Origin: Ecdyonurus torrentis
Taxonomy: Eukaryota; Arthropoda; Insecta; Ephemeroptera; Heptageniidae
DNA length: 64,000 nucleotides
NCBI GenBank assembly: GCA_949318235.1
Contig: OX439128.1
Span: 50,778,491-50,842,490 of the forward strand
Reading direction: 5' to 3'
In this document: positions 40,240 through 54,010 of the stretch, in pieces
Layout of the letters: each line of letters starts with the position of its first letter
Position numbering within the stretch: the first letter of the stretch is position 1
Position numbers and translations under genes: made by a program
The notes under the pieces: model-generated
Seen by the model: the letters and a program-made list of their open reading frames with translations, nothing else
What the model was told of the DNA's origin: nothing
Databases searched by the model: none

Positions 40240-40377
40240 ATGTCGGAATCTTGTCCTCCTCTTACTGCTAGTAGCGCGCCCTGGCCCCGCGGACGCCTTC
40301 CGATCAATAACTTTTTTTCTGGGCGCCTCGTACCACCACCGCCAGCGCGCTTCTGCTCCTGCTCGCAAGCCGAGTGA
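40240..40377 (+). CDS. Short open frame in the CpG-rich island (hypothetical)
   Basis: A 45-codon frame starts MSESCPPLTASSAPW and ends at TGA (40375-40377). It is GC-rich, with Pro/Ser/Arg-rich composition. The start has G at -3. It is in the same frame as the longer open segment downstream but separated by a stop. It could be an upstream open frame in a 5' leader, or chance coding potential in GC-rich DNA. I do not recognise a family. Confidence 0.2.
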   Translation: MSESCPPLTASSAPWPRGRLPINNFFSGRLVPPPPARFCSCSQAE

Positions 40378-40761
40378 ACAAGCGAGAGAAATACGAACCG
40401 AGGCGACGTATTAAAAAAAAATACATATAGAGTAATATTATATATTCGGACGTGTATAATTATTGTTTATAGTGTTTGTGATCCAAAAATTGTGAGTGAG
40501 ACGTGTAGTAGTATTGTGGTAGGGTTGTTGAATGACGGAGTGACTGTGGTTCTCCCCCGAGAGGCCAAAGGGGCCAGTACGATTGAGCGCGAGGAGTCCT
40601 TAGATACAGCAACGATAGTCGCTGAGAGCAGGGCCTCGTCCCCGCCCCCAAACCATGTGCCCGGCAAGCCCGGCTCCTCGACATGTGAAGAACCACGTGA
40701 CGAGGAACTTGGAGCTGACGAGGAGCCGGGCACGCCCCCCTCGCCATCCGCACAAGTAAAG
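40378..40761 (+). other. Candidate alternative first exon (open frame without ATG)
   Basis: The frame from 40378 is open for 128 codons to two possible donors, GTAAAG at 40756 and GTAAAA at 40762, both phase 0. From about 40490 its translation looks protein-like and acidic/Pro-rich (for example EREESLDTATIVAESRASSP, then EELGADEEPGTPPSPSAQ). There is no in-frame ATG. Both donors match the phase of the 55342 exon, so an isoform starting here would read straight into ASDAGSDLF. Initiation would need a near-cognate codon, an upstream spliced start, or ATG 55423 in the next exon. It cannot be a cassette after the 27-nt exon via the TTTATAG acceptor at 40472, because that frame hits a stop at once. 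Confidence 0.35.
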
Positions 40762-41533
40762 GTAAAAAATAATAAATAAATAGTATAAAATTCAAAATAT
40801 CGTCACGTCTCATAAGCCCCTGATATATAGGCAACTTTTGCAACCAGAGCGTCAAGCAGGTTGCATACTCACATATCTTTGCAGGGGTAATGGCGTCGTG
40901 TTTAACGTAAATCTCAAACAATTAGTCATGCTTCACAGTAAATTATACATTAATTACTTAAATTTATTATATGATCTTCTCTCTCTCTCTCTCTCTCTTT
41001 CTATCTATTTAAATTCTTAATCCTTAACTTGTATAACATTAAATCTTGTTACTAAATCCTTTTTATATAACTAATTTATCTGCAAAAAAAAAAAAAAAAA
41101 ATAAAAAATAAACTTTGGTATTTAAGTTGTAAAGCTTGGGTAAATTAACAAAGAAATGCTGGCAGTAAATTCCGTTGGCAGAATGTTAAGTGTTTAAATA
41201 TATATTTTTATATAGAAAATATATTATTATTTTTTTATATGTATATGTAATGTAGTGTAAAGTAAAAAAAAAAAAAAAAAAAGTTTCGTTTGAAAAGAAA
41301 CGAGCATAGAGTATAAGGTCGGCTTTTCTTATGTGATGCGGCCGCCAAGAAAGTTACGACAAACGCGGGAGGGATGGATGGATGTTATAGTGTATATATA
41401 TGTAACGTCGGCAAACAAACAACGAAACGAGTGAGCGGGCGAGAGAACGGCCAAATAAACAGCCCAGAGAATAAATGAAGCGAGGCGTCCTACACTAGCG
41501 ACTAACAAAGGCACGCACCTCTAAAACTGTAAC

Positions 41534-41535
<2 letters not shown>

Positions 41536-41580
<45 letters not shown>
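41536..41580. repeat. (GA)n microsatellite
   Basis: About 22 GA units, about 0.8 kb downstream of the CpG-rich island. Confidence 0.96.
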
Positions 41581-41581
<1 letters not shown>

Positions 41582-42930
41582 GTTGAAGGCACTTTCGCAT
41601 TGTATTCTCCGTACTAAAAATACATATAAATAAACTAACACCATGCGGTAATAAAAAAGAAATTAAAAGTTTTTTTTATATAATAATATAAAGTTATTAC
41701 AAGTCTAATTTTATATATGTTATAAAATTAATCACTTTTTTTGTTCATATATATAATTAATTACATTCTTTGTACATTTTTTGTTGTTTCTTCTTCTTAT
41801 ACTCTTAATGGTTCATTCATTAACATGTTGAGAAAAAGGATATAAAATTGTTTGTTATTTTGTGTTTCCATGGAGATTTTCTCTTCTGTTATAGCTAAGA
41901 TTAGAGTTTTGACAAAACAAACATTTACCCGTGTGTTTTACACGTGGGGACACGTGGGCGTAACCTAAACGTGTGAAACTGTGTGATGTATAATATAATG
42001 TAACCTCGCCCATACACCATATAGATAATATCTTTTCTTTTTTTATATATATATAATTATTATTATAAAGCACTTAAAATTAATACTTATTAATTAATAA
42101 TTATTATTTTAATAGTATTATCTTTAATCTTTATTATTATTATTATTATTACTACGCCTTTTATTGTATTACCTTATTTTTAAAGTGTGTCTCTTTTAGA
42201 CTTTTTTTTTTATGTATACATATAGTATATTATAGCGTGGGAAGTAAGTTAGCTTGCCAGTTATTTCTATACGCCAAGTATAGAAAGAAGGAGGAGGATG
42301 GGGCCGGTTTATTCGGGACCAAGTATATAACGTTCTTTTCTTTTTTTCTTTCTTCTCTCTCTCTCTCTTTAACTCGGTACCAAGAAGGAATGCTGTCCCG
42401 GTAGCGTATAGCTTACATATATAAACTCAAAAAAAAAAAAGTCTCGCATGGTTTACCGTATACCGTGAGATCACAAAAATCATTTTGCCAAAAAATATCA
42501 TGTGGGCGGATACGCTATATACGATTTACTTGAATTGTATAAAGGGCAACAGGTGTATATAATTCCTCCTTCCTACACCCCCCCCCCTCCCTTCTCCCCC
42601 GTGATTTTTTTTTTTTTTACTCATATTGAAGAGCTTAACTTGGGAGGGAGGGGGGGGGATAGTTAACCTGACAGGTTGTGTAATAATACGTAACTTATAC
42701 CTCCCACCACATCTTATATATTCGTTGTTGTTTTATTTTTATTTACTTAATTTATTTACAACACCACCACACAATCTTGTTCTATGTGTACCGAGATACA
42801 CGACAACAAATTTAGTATTAATTAACAAACTGGCAAAGTACTTTGTATATATATAATATACGTTTTAGAAACAATATAATATATTTATATACGATCAATA
42901 CTATATAGACTACTTACATACACGTTGCTG

Positions 42931-42931
<1 letters not shown>

Positions 42932-43016
<85 letters not shown>
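42932..43016. repeat. (AT)n microsatellite
   Basis: About 42 uninterrupted AT units, the longest AT array in the window. Confidence 0.97.
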
Positions 43017-43023
<7 letters not shown>

Positions 43024-43349
43024 CTTCATTGTATATTAATCCTTTTTTAAGTCGTTAAACTTTATGTTAACGACTTTCCTCATGAAACAGGTTGTATGTT
43101 AAAATAAAATAACACATTAACGAGATTATATTTCGTTAAGTCTCTTGCAATATAAATTATAATAATATTAAAATTTATCTCATGTGAAATTATTTTATAC
43201 AGTAAGTACAATTAGTTCTTATACTGTATGTATATAATTTTATATATAAATTTTCTTGAACTTAATAGAAAAATCTTGTTAATTGTATGAATTTAATCGT
43301 CAGAATACGTATACATATTATATTTGTCTACAGTACACCAAAAGACGAA

Positions 43350-43763
43350 GATTAAATCTCTTACCAGCTTACTTTTTTATCATGTAGAATACTAGACTGA
43401 TATTTACCATACCTTAATATCCAAAAATTAGACAACAACACGTTGATTTTGTATTTATTTTTTGTTTATTTTCCTTTGTGCGGTTATATCACGTATCTGA
43501 CGTCACAATGTACCGATGGGGCCGTGATAGGTGTAAAGAACTTGAGGGAGGGGCTTAAATTTATCACGTGACTTGAGCGGTAACTGTGATTGGCGGCGGT
43601 AAATTGTGACGTCAGATACGTGATATAACGGGAAAAAGGAAAATAAACGAAAGTAAATACAAAATCTACGTGATGGTGTCTAATTCATGGATATTAAGGT
43701 ATGGTAATTATCAGTCTGGTATTCTAAATGATAAAAAAGTAAGTTGACAAGGGCTTCAAATCA
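43350..43763. mobile_element. CRE-bearing palindromic MITE, copy B
   Basis: This copy has the same arms as 23035-23354 (AACACGTTGATTTTGTATTT, TTTATCATGTAGAATACTAG and their complements) but a longer centre. Each arm carries an intact TGACGTCA facing the middle (43498-43505 and 43607-43614) in the context ACGTATCTGACGTCACAAT / ATTGTGACGTCAGATACGT. The middle is GC-rich (GGGGCCGTGATAGG). It is non-coding. Confidence 0.82.
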
Positions 43764-44288
43764 GAACGCTGCAGAAATTTTGATACACCTAGAATGTGTC
43801 ATACTAAACTATGCAGTTATACTGGTATATACAGTATTATAGAGAGGCCATATCAATATCGATGAATATATAATAAAATCAGTGATACATACATGGGTAG
43901 ACAGTATAATAGGCACGAACTGCGGTAGCTAGAAAGTAAACATTATGGAAATATTTGATATCGCATCGAATTTTGGGTATATAATTTTTATAGGTTACAG
44001 TATCGTTGCTTATTATGATGAGTATCAGCAAAGACTATACACACAGACTATAATAAATGTGTATGGTCTTCGGTATCAGTGATGTATACATTTAACATTA
44101 GTGTATGATCTCTATATGCCCATTTTACTGTAGTAGACATCTACGAACTGCAGTATTTAGCAAGATATAGTAAATAATATATATAGTAATGTTCACTCTA
44201 TAAAGTAGTGAATTTTGGGTAATTTTTAGGTACAGTAATAAAAATAATAATGTTGCTGTATCTGGTATTCTGGTATATATGGACTTAA

Positions 44289-44600
44289 AGGAATAGACGA
44301 GAGAAAAACATACACATTTATATCACAAAACACTTGATGGGACTTACATAAATAACTTTAGTTTGTCTCGCTCAAAAACCAACTTTAGCTCCGTAGCAGT
44401 GATCAGAAATTATGCAACCTGCACAACATTTTCATTCTAATTTTTGCATGTTTCTGACGTCACGCAAATTGCATACTTAACAGTATTTTCACGCTCTCTC
44501 GTGGGGCTACATTAACATTCTGGTAAAAATTGTCAACAGTTTTGAAGATCCCATTTCGTGTTTATTCATTAAAAAGCACATGTTTTATGTGGTCTATGGC
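44289..44600. mobile_element. Dispersed MITE-like element, copy 2
   Basis: The left end AGGAATAGACG is preceded by TTAA (44285-44288), and the right end is GTGGTCTATGGC. The interior is collinear with 27545-28125 except for the insert there. It carries TGACGTCA at 44455-44462. The terminal AGGxATAGA motif is also shared with the 6240 element, suggesting related families. Confidence 0.7.
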
Positions 44601-46160
44601 ATATCTACACCATATAAGTGTAAGGTATTTTCATATAGGACAGTATGTATAGTAAAATTTTGTGCCATAATGTCTGTGTCTGTACTCCATGTGATACATG
44701 AATGTTTTGAGACAAGTTAAGAGAGTACCAGTTTTTAACTATACTAAGTCTCTACCTCTATACCACTTTGTTTTCCTAGTCCAAGTAAAATCTTAGTGTT
44801 AGCATCGTTAAAAGCCCTTAAAGAAAATTTATTCTGTGTGGCAATAAAATCGCCTCTCAATTGATTTTCAAACAACTTTTTTTTTTTTTTTTTTAATCAT
44901 AAGAAAACTAGAATACAGGAAGCTTTTGTGGATCAAAGTCATGTTTAGCGAGGTATTTTTTATATTATCACAATATAGTGTACACAAGATTCGGATATAA
45001 GTTTAACATTTAAAAATATGCACTTAATTTTCAATAGTATTCTTTAGGCAAACGAAAGAAAGAAAAAATATGTGAATTGGTAAAATATTATATGACAATC
45101 GTTTGTACATTTTAAATTTTGAATAAGGGTTCGTTAATAAGAGAAAACAAAAAGTGTCTGTTTTGTGTGTACTTGACTGTACAATATTACAAGAGGCTAT
45201 TCTTAGCAAAAAAGCAATGAAGCAAATCATTGTGTATAAAAAAAAAAAAAAAAAAAAAAAAAGACGGCAACACAAATAATGCTCTCGGGCAATGTAATTA
45301 AAAATAAATCTTTTTTTTTTTTTTTTTCGATACTCAATTTATTAATTTACTTTTTTTTTTCTTCTGTACATTCTTTACCAAGAAGTCTCTCGTACTCTTC
45401 TAATTTGTTACGATCGTTTTTGTTTTTTTTTAAATTTTTTGTTTCTTTTCGTATTCAATTAAGTATTTAATTTTATTTCATAACTGTTTCATCATCAATT
45501 TCAAATTAAAATGTTTGTTTTTTTAACATGGAAAAAAAATGTTTTAATGAACACGTTTATAATTATCTTTCAAGCGTTAAATCTTGTAATATATATTTCA
45601 TTTTTTTCCCTTACATTATATATGAATAATATAACATTTTATAACTTTTTTTTTCTTTAAGAAACACTTTTTTTATTATTTCTTTTTGAATATATAAAAA
45701 AAAGTTTTTTTTATCTGATTGCAGTTCAGCTTTTTAAAGAGAAGTGAAAAAGTTTTTAATTTAGTATTACATAAACCTTTTATAAATTTATAATAGTTTT
45801 TTAATATAGATTTATGAATGTGAAAAATAATAATAATAAAAAAATCTCTTTATATATAAGTTTCAAATAAAACATTATATAATTCTTTAGATATGGCTGA
45901 CAACATTATATATATAAAAAAAAATCTGCTTCTCTCTCTCTCTCTCTCTCTCTGACTTATAATTTTTTTTTTTATTAATTCTAAAAGATAAGCAACTAAA
46001 AGATCGTTTGTATACCTTTGATAAAAAAAAAAAGAATATAAAAAAATGGGTTATTAATGTTTGAAATTCTTTTCTTGTGTTACATACATATAAAAAAACA
46101 ATAACAATGTATAAAGTGGCGTGCTTGCCTAATCTAAAGTTCTCTCACGAGGCCGACTAC

Positions 46161-46162
<2 letters not shown>

Positions 46163-46204
<42 letters not shown>

Positions 46205-46442
46205 GTCCAGTAAAGTTACACCCAGACAAGATACATAGCCGAGCTAATAGCATGCTGTGTAATAGTAGTTAGTGTTTTTTTTTTTTTTTTTTTTTTTTCT
46301 TCTTCTTCTTCTTTTCGTATGATCTTATCCCCTTCTTCTTCTTCTTTTTGTGTATAATATTCCATCTAAAAGAAGAAGAAGAAGAAACGCCGGCTTGTAT
46401 AAAAAGGTCCCATCATCATCGTATTATTAAGTCGCGAGAGAG

Positions 46443-46483
<41 letters not shown>
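46163..46483. repeat. Poly-T, CTT-rich and (GA)n cluster
   Basis: T-runs at 46163-46203 and 46275-46298, a CTT trinucleotide stretch, a GAA stretch near 46371-46386 that is its reverse complement, and a GA array at about 46446-46483. Confidence 0.93.
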
Positions 46484-46487
<4 letters not shown>

Positions 46488-48078
46488 AATAATAATAAAC
46501 ACCAACTAGCGACATCTGATGGCTTTAATCTTATATTTCTACCAAGTTTAAACATTAAAGTATCTTTATTGGTCCATATCATGTATACATCTACACGTCA
46601 TGTGTATGCCAACTAAATGTCGCGCAAAATTAACATACCATCTCTACTTTAAAAACATAAAAAAAAAATCGTGTTTTTTTTTTATGGATTGAAAAAAAAA
46701 CAGAAGAAAAAAAGTTATAAATTTGTCTTTAGAAATAAATCTTTTAGTTAGGTTATAAAAATAAAAAGAAATGAAAAGAAATAAAATCTTTACCATAAGT
46801 CTCTTCTCATTTTATTTTTATATATTATATACGCCATTTTTATCGAGTTTGCACTGTAAACATTTTATATATATGTATAAATTTTATAGACCATTATTTT
46901 ATACATGAGAGAGAGAATATTTTAATGTCTTATTTGTTATCTGGATCGTAATATTATGACCTCACTAAGTTGTGAGGAATTTTCATGCTAAATAATATTT
47001 GGTGTGTCCAGGATGTTAACTGGAAGTCGGCATTGTTAACATGCATACACATTACATATTTATATGGAATAATAAAACCACGGATATCAAAATGTCCCCA
47101 CATACCAACATAATATAAATTTAATAAATTATTATCACAATATGGATATATATGGTTAAAAATTACCAGGAATTTTGTCATAGAAATATGTATTATTATG
47201 ATGTATATTATCATTTTTCTATTATTTATTATATCAATGATTTTCAAATTTTGATTATTTGAAATTTTATTGTTCAAAATCGCCCATGCTGCACAAATTA
47301 TAATATGGGAAATTTTTAATATTTTAGCAATAAAAAACGTGATTTTTTTTTTTCAACCCAAAGTTTCCTAGATCAAATTTTATACAAATTTAATGATATA
47401 ATAATATGCCAGTACATAATTCAATGTTACTTACGGCTAATATTTTTTAAAAATGTTTCGTACCGGTATTACATAGTAAAATAATTTTATATTAACAAGA
47501 AAAAAAATGCAGTCCTAAGTAATTTTTTGTTTATTTAGTGATAAGTTTTAAAGGTCCATTATTACGATCAAATAAAAAATCATTAAATAGAACATTTAAA
47601 TTTTTGCACAGAGTATAGTATAGTGTAAAAATATTGGGGTGTCATGTAATTATTGTTTTCTTTGATTTATTTTTTAGTCATAGAGACCATTGAAAAATTT
47701 AGCCCAAGTGACCTCATTTCACAATATTTTATATTTATTTTAGAGTTATCGGTTTATTTTCGAAATTTTTACCGCATGCTACTTTTAAATGACGTACCGA
47801 AATGAAATGAATAACTTGCAATTTAAGTGTTGCATTTCAGACTGTATAGTTGTGCAAGTTTTTTATTTCCGTGCAGTATACATTCAAAAAAGAAGCGAAA
47901 GAACGAAGGCAAAATATGAGTTAAATTTTACATTCCTCGTATAGGTACAAATCTTCTACAAATTACATGTTTTGAATTCAATACGGAAATCAATATCATA
48001 TATAAATACAAATTGAAAAATATTTTATAAATAATATACTTTTATTTTAAATACAAGAATGTAATCTCAATCAATCTC

Positions 48079-48109
<31 letters not shown>

Positions 48110-49452
48110 AATAAATATGTATATATATATTTTTTATACCGTCATCCTCTTAATTTGTTCTTCAACAGATTTCTCTCTCCTTCTTTCTCTCTTTCTCCCT
48201 TACTATTTTCAAAGCTTTTTGCATTAATATCATTCCTTTGACGATGGATTATTAAAAGTACTAAAAAAAGCAATATGAAATGAAAGAGAGAAAAAAGAAA
48301 GGGAGGAATAAAAAAAACATAACGTTTATTAAAAAAAAAAAAAAAAAAAGCAAGAAAGAAAGAAAGAAAGGAAAAAAAAAGTTTATCTTTTCATATATAA
48401 AGTACATTTTATTTTTATTATAGTCAATTTAATTCTTGTATAAAATGAAATGAGAATTTATTATATATATACTGATGAATTGCATTACTATATAATATAA
48501 AATATTTTTTGTTGTTGAATATTAATGTTAGTGCTGCTAAAAGTTATAGTGCCTCGTTTGTATCGTATATATTCAGACACGGTGACGATGAAACAGAAAG
48601 AGAGAGAATACAAGTCAAGTTTTTTTTTTTTTTTTTTTTTTTTTTAATAGTCAAGTATATAAAAAAAAACAAAAGATGAGACTTGTAGATTACTAGCAAA
48701 GAACATGATACTTTTTTTTTTTTTTTTTTAATTAATTGCTGCTTTATAATAATAACTTTAAGTATATTATATGTACTACTACATAATGTAACATGTACAT
48801 ATATATATAAATTTTTTTTATATAACAAGTATCCGTATTTGTAATAGACTATACTGTATAACAAAATGAGAGGTGTAAAAAAGAAATAATAAAATACATA
48901 CGTATATAATAATGAATTATTATTATTATACAGCACGTAATATTATATTAATTTGAAAGTTGAGAAATTGCTTGCTATAACGTCGAACGACATGTTTTAT
49001 TCAATTACTTTAAATTGAGTAATTTGAACATTCTAATCACGTATACCTACTGTATATTTACCTAACTATGAAAATTATTACTCTCTCTCTCTTTGGTGGG
49101 AATTTCTCTTCCATCACAATTTCAACTGTTATGTATTTAATTTAATATATATTACCACTTTTTTATATATGTATAGGAAAATAGAAATTATTATACTCTT
49201 TCTAATTTAATTTCTTTTTGGGTATTAAAAAAAAAGCGTTAAAATTTACTTACAGTAATTGTATGTTAATGGACCGTTTTCAAAAAACTTTATTTTATTT
49301 TATTATTATAAAAAATTTCTTGCTTTAGTATGATTATTTGTTTGTAGAAAAACAGTAATATTAAAATTAAACAAAAAATAATCGAAAGAGTTAAATATTA
49401 CCCTATTTTTTAAAAAAGTCGTTGAATATTTCCCACATACCTCCTCTTGAGA

Positions 49453-49624
49453 TGACTTTGGCAAAAATGTTCTAAAATTATTTACTCCCTAAATAAAGCT
49501 CATAGAAACGTGAAGAAAAAACTGAATTATAGTGCAAAAATCAAGCTTTACTTTAGTTTTTGTTTCACGTTGCTATGAGTTTTAGATAATGAGAAAATAA
49601 TTTTTGAAAATTGTGCCAAAGTCA
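49453..49624. mobile_element. 172-bp palindromic MITE (TGACTTTGGCA termini)
   Basis: The left terminus TGACTTTGGCA is mirrored by GTGCCAAAGTCA at the right, and the arms continue inward as CTCATAGAAACGTGAA / TTCACGTTGCTATGAG. Most of the element is a long imperfect hairpin with no coding potential. Confidence 0.75.
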
Positions 49625-49907
49625 CCTAACAAGACGGTAGAGTACACAACTTTGCTTTTTTTTTTTGGGGGGGGGGGCTCTTAAAATTGTGCCATTTTGT
49701 GCTTTATGTACAAATTTTTTTATTTGTAATTATTACTACAATATTTTAAATTTTAACTATGTGGAAGTAAAACTCATTTATTTTAAACAGCGCTACAATT
49801 TAATGTCAGTTAAATATATTTATATCATTTTAAATTTTTGTAAAGACTTGTAAAGAGATTATAAAAAGTTTGACAGAAAGTTTCATAATTTATATAAATA
49901 AACTAGA

Positions 49908-49911
<4 letters not shown>

Positions 49912-49975
<64 letters not shown>
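49912..49975. repeat. (CT)n microsatellite
   Basis: About 32 uninterrupted CT units. Confidence 0.97.
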
Positions 49976-49979
<4 letters not shown>

Positions 49980-50545
49980 TAAATCTGTATAAACTTTAGT
50001 ATAAATTTGTGTATTTTAAACAGAATAAAATCCTATTTTTTATTTTTGTTGGTAAATAACAGCAATCATAACACAAATAAAATTTATATGTATGTAAATA
50101 AAAAAATCACTAAAAAAAAATGGAAAAATTATAAAAAAAAAAAAAATCTACAAATTTAAACAAATCTTATTTTCATGTTCAAATAATATATATATTTTTT
50201 TTTTCTTTTCATTTAAAACTAAATGTAAATAAATTTATTCATATTAAAGTATAGTTTATATGTATAAATAATGTACTCCTTTATAATGTATACGTGCATA
50301 TACATAGTAATCAAAATAATTACTGTTATTATTGTTACGTTACGACGAGATCTAACGATGATTATAAAATATTAATAGTACTTTATGTATGTAAATATAC
50401 ATACAGACAACGGCATCATAGTAATGTGGAAATAGTAAATCTATTTCATGTTTTTATGTCCTCGCCACTAGCGTATTGTTGATAATTACTGCATTGTTAC
50501 TCGAGTGACAATATATATGTTGCAGTTATCTGGTAGAAAATTAAC

Positions 50546-50808
<263 letters not shown>

Positions 50809-51224
50809 TATGACGGCCGGTATACTCTTCCTCATATTACATTTATATTATACTGTTATTGAAATGTTAATCCAATAACTAGATACTATAATATGTAAAT
50901 TATCTATTTACTGTTAGTATGTATGTTATTTTACTAACAAAGTAATGGATTGTCAATTGGATTTTCTGCTATGATGCACAATATTAATTTAATTTTTGAA
51001 AAAAATAATTTGTATTTTGCAATGCTTTATTAGTTTATTCAGCATATTGATCGAATCGATTATTTAAATTAAAATGAAACCAAAAAAAATTTTTCATAAT
51101 GATTTATTACCATTATTTTTATTTACTATTTATCCCCCTTTTACACTAAAAATTATTGTGAATAATTAAATTTATGCTCTGCAAATAAGCAAATACAAAT
51201 ATTGAATGTTAAAATTGACTAAAA

Positions 51225-51470
51225 TAGGGTGTATGCGTATGATTTCATATCGAATGCGCTTCGACGCCATACTGGTGCAATGAATAACATTGCTCATTTT
51301 TCTGACACACTTGAAAATCTAATGCAACCTATCAACATCATTAATGCTCTCAAAAATATTGCTATATATTTTTAAACTGGCAAAAATTTGACATTTTTCA
51401 CAAATCAACCCATGTTATTTAGTGCTCAAAAATGGAGTCCACTTGTATATGTGAATGCAACCACCCTATA
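51225..51470. mobile_element. MITE with TAGGGTG/CACCCTA termini, copy 1
   Basis: It begins TAGGGTGTATGCG and ends CCACCCTATA, consistent with a TA target site. The arms are partly complementary (CGACGCCATACTGG; ATGGAGTCCACTTG). A diverged copy in the opposite orientation lies at 58708-59006. Confidence 0.72.
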
Positions 51471-51782
51471 GGCGATACCGCTTTGTTGTTAAAGCATCAT
51501 AAGGGTGGTCAGTGTCTATATATAGTTTTCTTGTAATATTATATGGAGTCAAGTCACTATAGAAGAGTTTTTTCGAAACTAAAAAATAAAAAATTCTTCC
51601 TCTTTTTTTATTTAATTATTATTTTTATTTATTATTATTATTTTTTTTTTTTTGCGAGTTTAAATATTAACTGCAATGAAAATAAATTATATTAAAACGT
51701 GATAATCCCTTGTACATAACATTTAACAAAAATAATAATAATAATAACAAACAAAAAAACTACCACGTTTTTGTTAACATGT

Positions 51783-51816
<34 letters not shown>

Positions 51817-52128
51817 TATACGGCTTAAATATTTGCAATCCATTTAGAGCCATTTGTTTTAATTAACAGTGGAGGAAATGATGTTTTAATGCGGAACACT
51901 AATCACAATCCCCCACTATATATTATATAAAGCTCACGAGTATTATTATAACATGCGTTTTATTATACATGAAGTGAAAAATTATTATTTTATATATATG
52001 TATATATTTATATTTAGAGGAAATAAATATAATTATTTTCTATATTAATAATTATATAATTATTTTATTATTATTATTATATATTTTAATAATCGCATGT
52101 TACATGTCGATTTAATTATATATATATT

Positions 52129-52162
<34 letters not shown>

Positions 52163-52822
52163 ACATCACGCAGGTTATATATTTATAAATAATATTTGAA
52201 TTTATCAATTTATAATTAGATATTAATCAAAAATCATTTATTATTGAAATAGCAATCTATATTTATTATATAGATATTTCATGTTAAACAAACATTTCAT
52301 TGTATATTTTTTTATTATTAAAATGTACAGTATGTATATATGTATATAAAAAAGATAATATTGATTTGAATTTGCTTTGCTGCTTACTTTTTATATTATA
52401 TTTTTATATATAAAAAGTTTCTATGTGATGAGAGTTATTATTGCAAAGGTTTTATGTATCCTTTTGAACTTAACTATACAGATATGAAGTATTAAAAAAA
52501 AAAAAAAATGAGGAATATAAAAAAAATATATAAACAACAAATCACATATTTTTTTTAATGCCTGACATCAAAGCTTTTGGAACGCGAGAGAGAAAGAAGG
52601 ATATAAAAATGTACGAGGGCAGATAATTTTTTTTAATAATAAAAAGAGAGAGAGAGGGCGCATATATAAACAAGGTTGTGAGAGGGTTGGGGGTAGAGAG
52701 AGAGAGAGAGAGAGATTGATCGCGTCTCTTTTGCTTACAGCAGTTTAATAAAACATGCAGGGGCTCACACAACCGCCGCGCGGCCCGGCACTGGCTAATG
52801 AAAACTAATGAAGCGGTAGTCA

Positions 52823-52824
52823 AC

Positions 52825-52860
<36 letters not shown>

Positions 52861-52932
52861 TAGCAAACTGGGAATAATAATATTATCTCTTTTTTTTCTC
52901 TCTTTTTTTTAACTCATACAACGCATTGTAAA

Positions 52933-53029
<97 letters not shown>

Positions 53030-53086
53030 AAGAGAGAGAACAATATACGTCAATATTAGCACCAGAGAGAGAGAGAGAGAGAGAGA
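52823..53086. repeat. (AT)n and very long imperfect (GA)n array
   Basis: An AT array at about 52827-52858 is followed, after about 75 bp, by about 105 bp of GA with GAAA interruptions (52936-53040) and a second GA array (53064-53086). Confidence 0.95.
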
Positions 53087-53957
53087 AAAACCAAGTTTAA
53101 ATAACATTTTAATCAATTCGTATAAATGTCATGTTTTTATAAATATGTATGTATATATATATCCACGAGAGAGGGGTTGTTTGGTTATACATGATGATCG
53201 CAAAAGTTATGAATATTTTATATCTTAAAATTTATGGTTAACTTTTTTTTTTTATAAATACATATAAAAAAAAAACTTTTTTTATTTTATTAAAATGTAT
53301 AAAAAAAATTATCTAATAAATTTTATATATATATAAAATATTGTTTCACATAATAAAATGAATGAGAAAAGATTATAATTAAACATTGTGATAATATCTT
53401 AATATATTGAAGTTATTTAATGCAGTGTTATGCTTATTAGCAGAGTATAATTTTGTGGTATGGAGTGCAGGGGATCAGGTTTACTGTATCATTAACTCCA
53501 GCTACACACACCTATCATTATAAATCTGATAAACTGATGTGCGAATATTTCTCATCTTTCAACCATACAGCTTCATGCTGTATTATACTGTACAGTACGT
53601 TATGATATTCTATATGCCATGCCAAAGGCGTGTTTTACTTACAAAAAAAAAATAAAAAAAAAGTTCCACGAAGTAAAAAAAAAAAAGACTATGGAAATAT
53701 GAAGCAATGAGAATAAAAAAGACTTGCATAAAATGTTTTCAAATGAGACTCACTTGAAGCTGATGGCAAAAGAGGGTGGATGGATGGATGGTTATACTGA
53801 CATTGCTTGGGTGACTTTGCTGAGAAAATATATTATAGAGTCTGTGTGAGTTTTAGAATAGAAAGAGGGAGGAAACTTTTTTATTATTATTATTGTGATA
53901 AACGCTAAAAATTGTGCACCCTCTATTTTCTTTCTTTTTCTCATACAATTCCATCCG

Positions 53958-53960
<3 letters not shown>

Positions 53961-54003
<43 letters not shown>
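53961..54003. repeat. Poly-T run (about 43 nt)
   Basis: An uninterrupted T-run. A poly-A run of similar character lies nearby at 54179-54200. From 54.2 to 55.3 kb the intron shows only AT-rich sequence and homopolymers. Confidence 0.96.

Positions 54004-54010
<7 letters not shown>

Noticed and set aside
40473..40761. Cassette exon between the 27-nt exon and the 55342 exon
   Set aside because: Entry in phase 0 at the TTTATAG acceptor hits TGA at the third codon, so an alternative first exon is the more consistent reading.
40460..40921. Minus-strand 153-codon frame
   Set aside because: It runs antisense to the more protein-like plus-strand segment and extends into AT-rich intron; most likely a shadow.
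46954..47277. Minus-strand 107-codon frame
   Set aside because: The AT-rich composition (Ile/Asn/Lys/Tyr bias) is typical of intronic sequence, with no motif or splice context.
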